A DNA stretch of 33,493 bases from Burkholderiales bacterium (GTDB lineage: Bacteria > Pseudomonadota > Gammaproteobacteria > Burkholderiales > Casimicrobiaceae), in NCBI GenBank assembly GCA_025935675.1, contig JAICUU010000012.1, positions 1 to 33,493 on the forward strand, in the 5' to 3' direction. This document shows positions 29,906-33,493 of this stretch, piece by piece (positions within the stretch are counted from its first letter, which is position 1; each line of letters begins with the position of its first letter). The translations under genes and the position numbers were made by a program. The notes below the pieces were generated by a model. It was given only the letters and a program-made list of their open reading frames with translations. It made no database searches and had not been told where the DNA came from.

Positions 29906-30781
29906 ATGAACCCAATCACCAAGGCCGTCTTCCCCGTCGCCGGGCTCGGCAGCCGCTTCCTGCCGGCGACCAAGGCGAGCCCCAAGGAAATGCTGCCAGT
30001 CGTCGACAAGCCGCTGATCCAGTACGCGGTCGAGGAGGCGGCGGCGGCGGGCATCACCGAGATGATCTTCATCACGGGCCGCAACAAGCGCGCGATCGAG
30101 GACCATTTCGACAAGGCCTACGAGCTCGAGACCGAGCTCGCGCTGCGCAACAAGAGTGCGCTGCTCGAGACCGTGCAATCGGCGGTGCCGGCCGGCATCA
30201 ACTGCATCTACATCCGCCAGACCGAGGCGCTCGGCCTCGGCCACGCGGTGCTGTGCGCGGCGCCGGTGATCGGCGACGAGCCGTTCGCGGTGCTGCTCGC
30301 CGACGACCTGATCGACGCGCCGGTGCCGGCGATGAAGCAGATGGTCGATGTCGCCACGCGCGAGAACGCGACGACGATCGGCGTCATGGAGGTGCCGGCG
30401 GCCGACACCGCGAGCTATGGCATCGTCGAGGCCGATCCCGACCCGGCCGATCCGCGCCTGTCGCGGATCACGCGCCTCGTCGAGAAGCCTGCGCCCGGCG
30501 CGACCACGTCGACGCGCGCGGTGATCGGCCGCTACGTGCTGTCGCCGCGCATTTTCCATCACCTGCGCACGATGCCGGCCGGCGCCGGCGGCGAGATCCA
30601 GCTCACCGACGGCCTCTCGCACCTCCTCGCCGAGGAGCGCGTGGTCGCCTACGCGTTCGACGGCCGCCGCTACGACTGCGGCAGCAAGCTCGGCTACCTC
30701 GAGGCCACCGTCGAGCTCGCCGAGAAGCATCCCGAGGTGGGCGCCGCCTTCCGGCACTTCCTCAAACGCCACTGCGGATGA
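29906..30781 (+). CDS. galU: UTP-glucose-1-phosphate uridylyltransferase GalU
   Basis: A 291-residue nucleotidyltransferase that makes UDP-glucose from UTP and glucose-1-phosphate, feeding exopolysaccharide, lipopolysaccharide and trehalose synthesis. The pyrophosphorylase motif [23 protein letters not shown] opens the protein, followed by [27 protein letters not shown] and IVEKP. Length matches the family. ATG 29906 is preferred over 29858 because it begins directly at the conserved N-terminus ([11 protein letters not shown]). It overlaps oxyR as ATGA. Confidence 0.94.
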   Translation: MNPITKAVFPVAGLGSRFLPATKASPKEMLPVVDKPLIQYAVEEAAAAGITEMIFITGRNKRAIEDHFDKAYELETELALRNKSALLETVQSAVPAGINCIYIRQTEALGLGHAVLCAAPVIGDEPFAVLLADDLIDAPVPAMKQMVDVATRENATTIGVMEVPAADTASYGIVEADPDPADPRLSRITRLVEKPAPGATTSTRAVIGRYVLSPRIFHHLRTMPAGAGGEIQLTDGLSHLLAEERVVAYAFDGRRYDCGSKLGYLEATVELAEKHPEVGAAFRHFLKRHCG

Positions 30782-31680
30782 CGCTCAACGAGCTGCGCTA
30801 CGTCGTCGCGGTCGCGCACGAGCGGAGCTTCGGGCGCGCGGCGGCGAAATGCTTCGTCAGCCAGCCGGCGCTGTCGGTGGCGGTGCAGAAGCTCGAGGAC
30901 GAGCTCGGCGCGCCCTTGTTCGAGCGCGGCAAGTCGGAGGTCGGCATCACGCCGGTGGGCGAGCGCGTTGTCGAGCAGGCGCAGCGGGTGCTGGAGGAGG
31001 TGGCGCGGCTGCGCGACATCGCGAAGGCGGCGCAGGATCCGCTCGCGGGCGTGTTGAAGCTCGGTGTGATTTACACGGTGGCGCCGTACCTCTTGCCCGA
31101 TCTCGTGCCGGCGCTGCGCAAGCGCGCGCCGGCGATGCCGCTCGAGATCGAGGAGAACATGACCGAGAACCTCGAGACCGCGCTCAAGGCCGGTCGCATC
31201 GACGTGGCGATCATCGCGCTGCCGTTCCGCTCGGCCGGGATCGTCACCGAGTTCTGCTACGAGGAGCCGTTCGAGGTCGTCGTGCCGCAGGACCATCCGT
31301 GGGCCGCCCGCAAGTCGGTCGGCGCGGACGAGCTCGCCGCCGAGCACACGATCCTGATGAACGTCGGTCACTGCTTCCGGGACCAGGTGCTGGGCTCCTG
31401 TCCCGAGCTCAACCAGGCCAGCGCGCAGGTCGCGCGCACCAACTCGCTCGAGACCGTGCGCAACATGGTGGCCTCGGGCCTCGGCATTTCCGTGCTGCCG
31501 CGCGATGCGCTGGTGCCCAAGTACCGCAACAAGCTGGTCGTCGCCGTGCCGTTCACTCGGCCGGTGCCGACGCGTCGCATCGCGCTGGCGTATCGCAAGT
31601 CGTATCCGCGGCCGGCTGCCATCGACGCCCTGCGCGCGGCCATCGCCGCATGTCGTGCGCCCGCGCCGGCCGCAGGATAA
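30778..31680 (+). CDS. oxyR: LysR-type peroxide sensor OxyR
   Basis: A 300-residue LysR-family regulator with an N-terminal helix-turn-helix ([35 protein letters not shown]) and a C-terminal effector domain. The redox pair is in [12 protein letters not shown], falling at Cys199 and Cys208, the same numbers as in E. coli OxyR. These cysteines form the disulfide that switches on peroxide defence genes. Start ATG 30778 overlaps the galU stop as ATGA. There is no divergent target gene and no separate promoter gap, so it is likely co-expressed with galU, which is unusual for a LysR regulator. The stop codon sits in the A-run of the tRNA-Val terminator. Confidence 0.93.
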   Translation: MTLNELRYVVAVAHERSFGRAAAKCFVSQPALSVAVQKLEDELGAPLFERGKSEVGITPVGERVVEQAQRVLEEVARLRDIAKAAQDPLAGVLKLGVIYTVAPYLLPDLVPALRKRAPAMPLEIEENMTENLETALKAGRIDVAIIALPFRSAGIVTEFCYEEPFEVVVPQDHPWAARKSVGADELAAEHTILMNVGHCFRDQVLGSCPELNQASAQVARTNSLETVRNMVASGLGISVLPRDALVPKYRNKLVVAVPFTRPVPTRRIALAYRKSYPRPAAIDALRAAIAACRAPAPAAG

Positions 31681-31712
31681 AAAAAAGGGATTGAGCTTGC
31701 GCGCAATCCCTT
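31679..31712 (-). terminator. Rho-independent terminator of tRNA-Val, overlapping the oxyR 3' end
   Basis: On the minus strand a perfect 9-bp stem (AAGGGATTG with CAATCCCTT, 10-nt loop) runs into eight T, two of which also pair at the stem base. In the plus direction the same hairpin lacks a T-run, but it follows the oxyR stop codon by only a few bases. Confidence 0.8.
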
Positions 31713-31721
31713 GGTTCGATG

Positions 31722-31796
31722 TGGTGGGCGATACTGGGTTTGAACCAGTGACCCCTGCCGTGTGAAGGCAGTGCTCTACCGCTGAGCTAACCGCCC
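31722..31796 (-). tRNA. tRNA-Val (anticodon CAC)
   Basis: The minus strand folds as a 75-nt cloverleaf with encoded CCA. The acceptor pairs GGGCGGT with ATCGCCC, the D arm is GCTCAGCGGTAGAGC, the anticodon stem-loop CTGCC-TTCACAC-GGCAG gives CAC, and the T loop is GGTTCAAACCC. It reads GUG, the preferred Val codon here together with GUC. Confidence 0.95.
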
Positions 31797-31819
31797 CGCG
31801 AACCCAGACAGGAGCCTCG

Positions 31820-31848
31820 ATTTAACCATACGGACGGGTGTCCGGCAA
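31820..31848 (-). promoter_or_regulatory. Sigma-70 promoter of tRNA-Val
   Basis: On the minus strand TTGCCG (-35) and TTAAAT (-10) are separated by exactly 17 bp and lie about 24 bp before the mature tRNA 5' end. Each hexamer matches consensus at 4 of 6 positions. Confidence 0.5.
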
Positions 31849-31881
31849 CGAGAATCCCGGCTGAAGAAGTGGTCCTGAGGG

Positions 31882-31921
31882 TGCACCAAAATAGAAAGCA
31901 ACATTGCACCATTACGGTGCA
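31882..31921 (+). promoter_or_regulatory. NtrC-type binding region (one perfect box, one half site)
   Basis: TGCACC-ATTAC-GGTGCA at 31905-31921 is an exact match to the NtrC consensus TGCACC-N5-GGTGCA. A half site, TGCACCAAAAT, begins at 31882, 23 bp upstream, about two helical turns. It precedes the ATP-grasp gene. I found TTGC at 31948-31951 but no correctly spaced TGGC, so the matching sigma-54 promoter is not established. Confidence 0.65.
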
Positions 31922-31975
31922 TCAACAGGAGAACGTGCCGGGATGGATTGCGCTAACCTGTTGATTTAGCATCCA

Positions 31976-33442
31976 TTGACGGCGAGTCCAATTTTTGTGT
32001 CTCCGCACATCCACCCCGCACCGGTAACGTCAATCCGCGCTTACGACGAGATGCGCGAGCCGAACGGCGAGGTGCGCCCGCATTACCGGCCGTTTGCCGA
32101 CTGGCTTGCGCGTACCCCGCCCGCTCGCGTCGTTCAGAAGAAGGACGAGGCCGAGCGCGCGTTCCATCGCGTCGGCATCACGTTCGCGGTGTACGGTGCA
32201 GACGAGGGCACCGAGCGCCTGATCCCGTTCGACATCGTGCCGCGGATCATCCCGCTGTCGGAATGGACGATGCTCGAGCGCGGGCTCAAGCAACGCGTCG
32301 CCGCGCTCAACGCCTTCCTCGCCGACATCTACGGGCCGGGACGCATCCTCGAGGCGGGCGTCGTGCCGCGCGATCGCGTGCTCGGCAACAGCCAGTACCG
32401 CGCCGAGATGGCCGGCACGACGGTCCGCAACGGCATCTACGCGCACGTTGCGGGCATCGACCTCGTGCGGGCCGACGACGGGCTTTGGTGCGTGCTCGAG
32501 GACAACCTGCGCGTGCCGTCGGGCGTGTCGTACATGCTCGAGAACCGCAAGATGATGATGCGGCTCTTCCCGGAGCTCTTCGCCACGCAGTCGATCCACC
32601 CGGTCCAGCATTACCCGGACATGCTGCTCGAGAACCTGCGCGCCGTCGCGCCGGCGGGCGAGGACGCGCCGACGGTCGCGGTGCTGACGCCGGGCCCTTA
32701 CAACTCGGCGTACTTCGAGCACAGCTTCCTCGCACAGCAGATGGGCGTCGAGCTCGTCGAGGGCCAGGACCTCTTCGTCCGCGACGACACCGTGTTCATG
32801 CGCACCACGCGCGGCCCGCAGCGCGTGCACGTGCTCTATCGCCGGGTCGACGACGACTTCATCGATCCGATGGCGTTCCGGCCCGATTCGCGGCTCGGCG
32901 TGCGCGGCCTCTTCGCCGCCTACCGCGCGGGACGGGTGACGCTCGCGAACGCGATCGGCACCGGCGTCGCCGACGACAAGTCGATCTACCCGTGGGTGCC
33001 CGACATGATCCGCTATTACCTTGGCGAGGACCCGATCCTCGCCAACGTGCCGACCTGGCGCCTCGCGGATGCCGCCGAGCGCGAGCACGTGCTCGCGCAC
33101 CTCCCAGAGCTCGTCGTCAAGGAGGTGCACGGCGCCGGCGGCTACGGCATGCTGATCGGCCCCATGTCGACCAGGGCCGAGCAGGAGGAGTTCCGCGCGC
33201 GCATCCTCGCCCGGCCCGACAACTACATCGCGCAGCCGACGCTCGCGCTGTCGACGTGCCCGACGCTCGTCGACGCGGGCATCGCCCCGCGGCACATCGA
33301 CCTTCGCCCTTACGTGCTGACCGGCAAGACGTCCGAGGTGGTGCCGGGCGGACTGACGCGCGTCGCGCTGCCCGAGGGCTCGCTGGTGGTCAACTCCTCG
33401 CAGGGCGGGGGCACGAAGGACACCTGGGTGGTGAGCGACTGA
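31976..33442 (+). CDS. Circularly permuted ATP-grasp type 2 protein (DUF404/DUF407)
   Basis: A protein of up to 488 residues from the DUF404/DUF407 family, whose members adopt a circularly permuted ATP-grasp fold and are predicted to make amide bonds. Family blocks visible are YDEMREPNGEVRPHY, ERLIPFDIVPRIIP, LEDNLRVPSGVSYMLENR, VLTPGPYNSAYFEH, VLYRRVDDDFIDP, VKEVHGAGGYGML and the terminal VNSSQGGGTKDTWV. The start is uncertain: TTG 31976 and GTG 31997 are in frame with no good ribosome site, and an in-frame TAG at 31967 separates them from ATG 31943. The gene is followed by an alpha-E gene, its usual partner, and preceded by an NtrC-type box. Biological product unknown. Confidence 0.88.
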   Translation: MTASPIFVSPHIHPAPVTSIRAYDEMREPNGEVRPHYRPFADWLARTPPARVVQKKDEAERAFHRVGITFAVYGADEGTERLIPFDIVPRIIPLSEWTMLERGLKQRVAALNAFLADIYGPGRILEAGVVPRDRVLGNSQYRAEMAGTTVRNGIYAHVAGIDLVRADDGLWCVLEDNLRVPSGVSYMLENRKMMMRLFPELFATQSIHPVQHYPDMLLENLRAVAPAGEDAPTVAVLTPGPYNSAYFEHSFLAQQMGVELVEGQDLFVRDDTVFMRTTRGPQRVHVLYRRVDDDFIDPMAFRPDSRLGVRGLFAAYRAGRVTLANAIGTGVADDKSIYPWVPDMIRYYLGEDPILANVPTWRLADAAEREHVLAHLPELVVKEVHGAGGYGMLIGPMSTRAEQEEFRARILARPDNYIAQPTLALSTCPTLVDAGIAPRHIDLRPYVLTGKTSEVVPGGLTRVALPEGSLVVNSSQGGGTKDTWVVSD

Positions 33443-33493
33443 TGCTCTCGCGCGCGGCAAGCGAGCTCTACTGGACGGCGCGCCACATCGAGC
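33442..33493 (+). CDS. Alpha-E domain protein, N-terminal fragment cut by the window edge
   Basis: Only 17 codons are inside the window, translating as MLSRAASELYWTARHIE. This matches the usual start of alpha-E domain proteins (MLSR..ENLYWMGRYIER), which are nearly always encoded directly after the circularly permuted ATP-grasp gene, often with a transglutaminase-like gene next. The ATG overlaps the upstream stop by one base (TGATG), supporting an operon. Confidence 0.8.
   Translation, partial: MLSRAASELYWTARHIE

Overview
This window is GC-rich (roughly 70% by eye) chromosomal DNA that reads as a betaproteobacterium, probably of or near Burkholderiales. The clues are an smc-zipA-ligA chain, PEP-CTERM (exosortase-sorted) proteins behind sigma-54-like promoters, a galU-oxyR pair, two dipeptide-type ABC transporter operons side by side, and a circularly permuted ATP-grasp/alpha-E cluster behind an NtrC-type box. 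No phage, transposase, integrase or CRISPR array is visible. The assignment rests on gene content only; no search was run.

Layout. (1) 1-4814: the 3' end of a large beta-propeller plus probable outer-membrane barrel protein, a PrsW-type membrane protease 10 bp behind it, and two tandem paralogous PEP-CTERM genes. Each paralog carries its own copy of a conserved upstream block: a 17-bp putative activator site, then a -24/-12 promoter at almost identical spacing. (2) 4940-7705, minus strand: a class III nucleotide cyclase fused to a STAND-type ATPase and a TPR-like C-terminus. (3) 7991-10034: a small unknown protein, tRNA-Thr(CGT) with its terminator, a MarC-family membrane protein and rlmB. 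(4) 10110-15732: a complete peptide ABC transporter (binding protein, two permeases, two ATPases) with three palindromic REP-like units between the binding protein and the first permease. (5) 15877-22723: a second peptide transporter operon that has no binding protein of its own but includes an M20 amidohydrolase, a DUF2817 metallopeptidase-like protein and a lipoprotein. (6) 22851-29811: smc, zipA, ligA. (7) 29906-31680: galU and oxyR, translationally coupled. (8) 31722-33493: tRNA-Val(CAC), an NtrC-type box, a circularly permuted ATP-grasp protein and the first codons of an alpha-E protein.

How the genes fit together. The two Dpp/Opp-like operons plus two peptidases form a contiguous module of about 12.6 kb that looks like uptake and intracellular breakdown of peptides or acylated amino acids. 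The PEP-CTERM pair is predicted to be surface-exported by an exosortase encoded elsewhere. smc, zipA and ligA belong to chromosome segregation, division and replication. The last cluster is likely nitrogen-regulated.

The points most worth following are the duplicated PEP-CTERM promoter architecture, a 13-bp tandem duplication that breaks the frame at the 5' end of the second permease B gene, the probable CTG start of the DUF2817 gene, and the perfect NtrC box upstream of the ATP-grasp gene. No intergenic stretch exceeds 300 bases.
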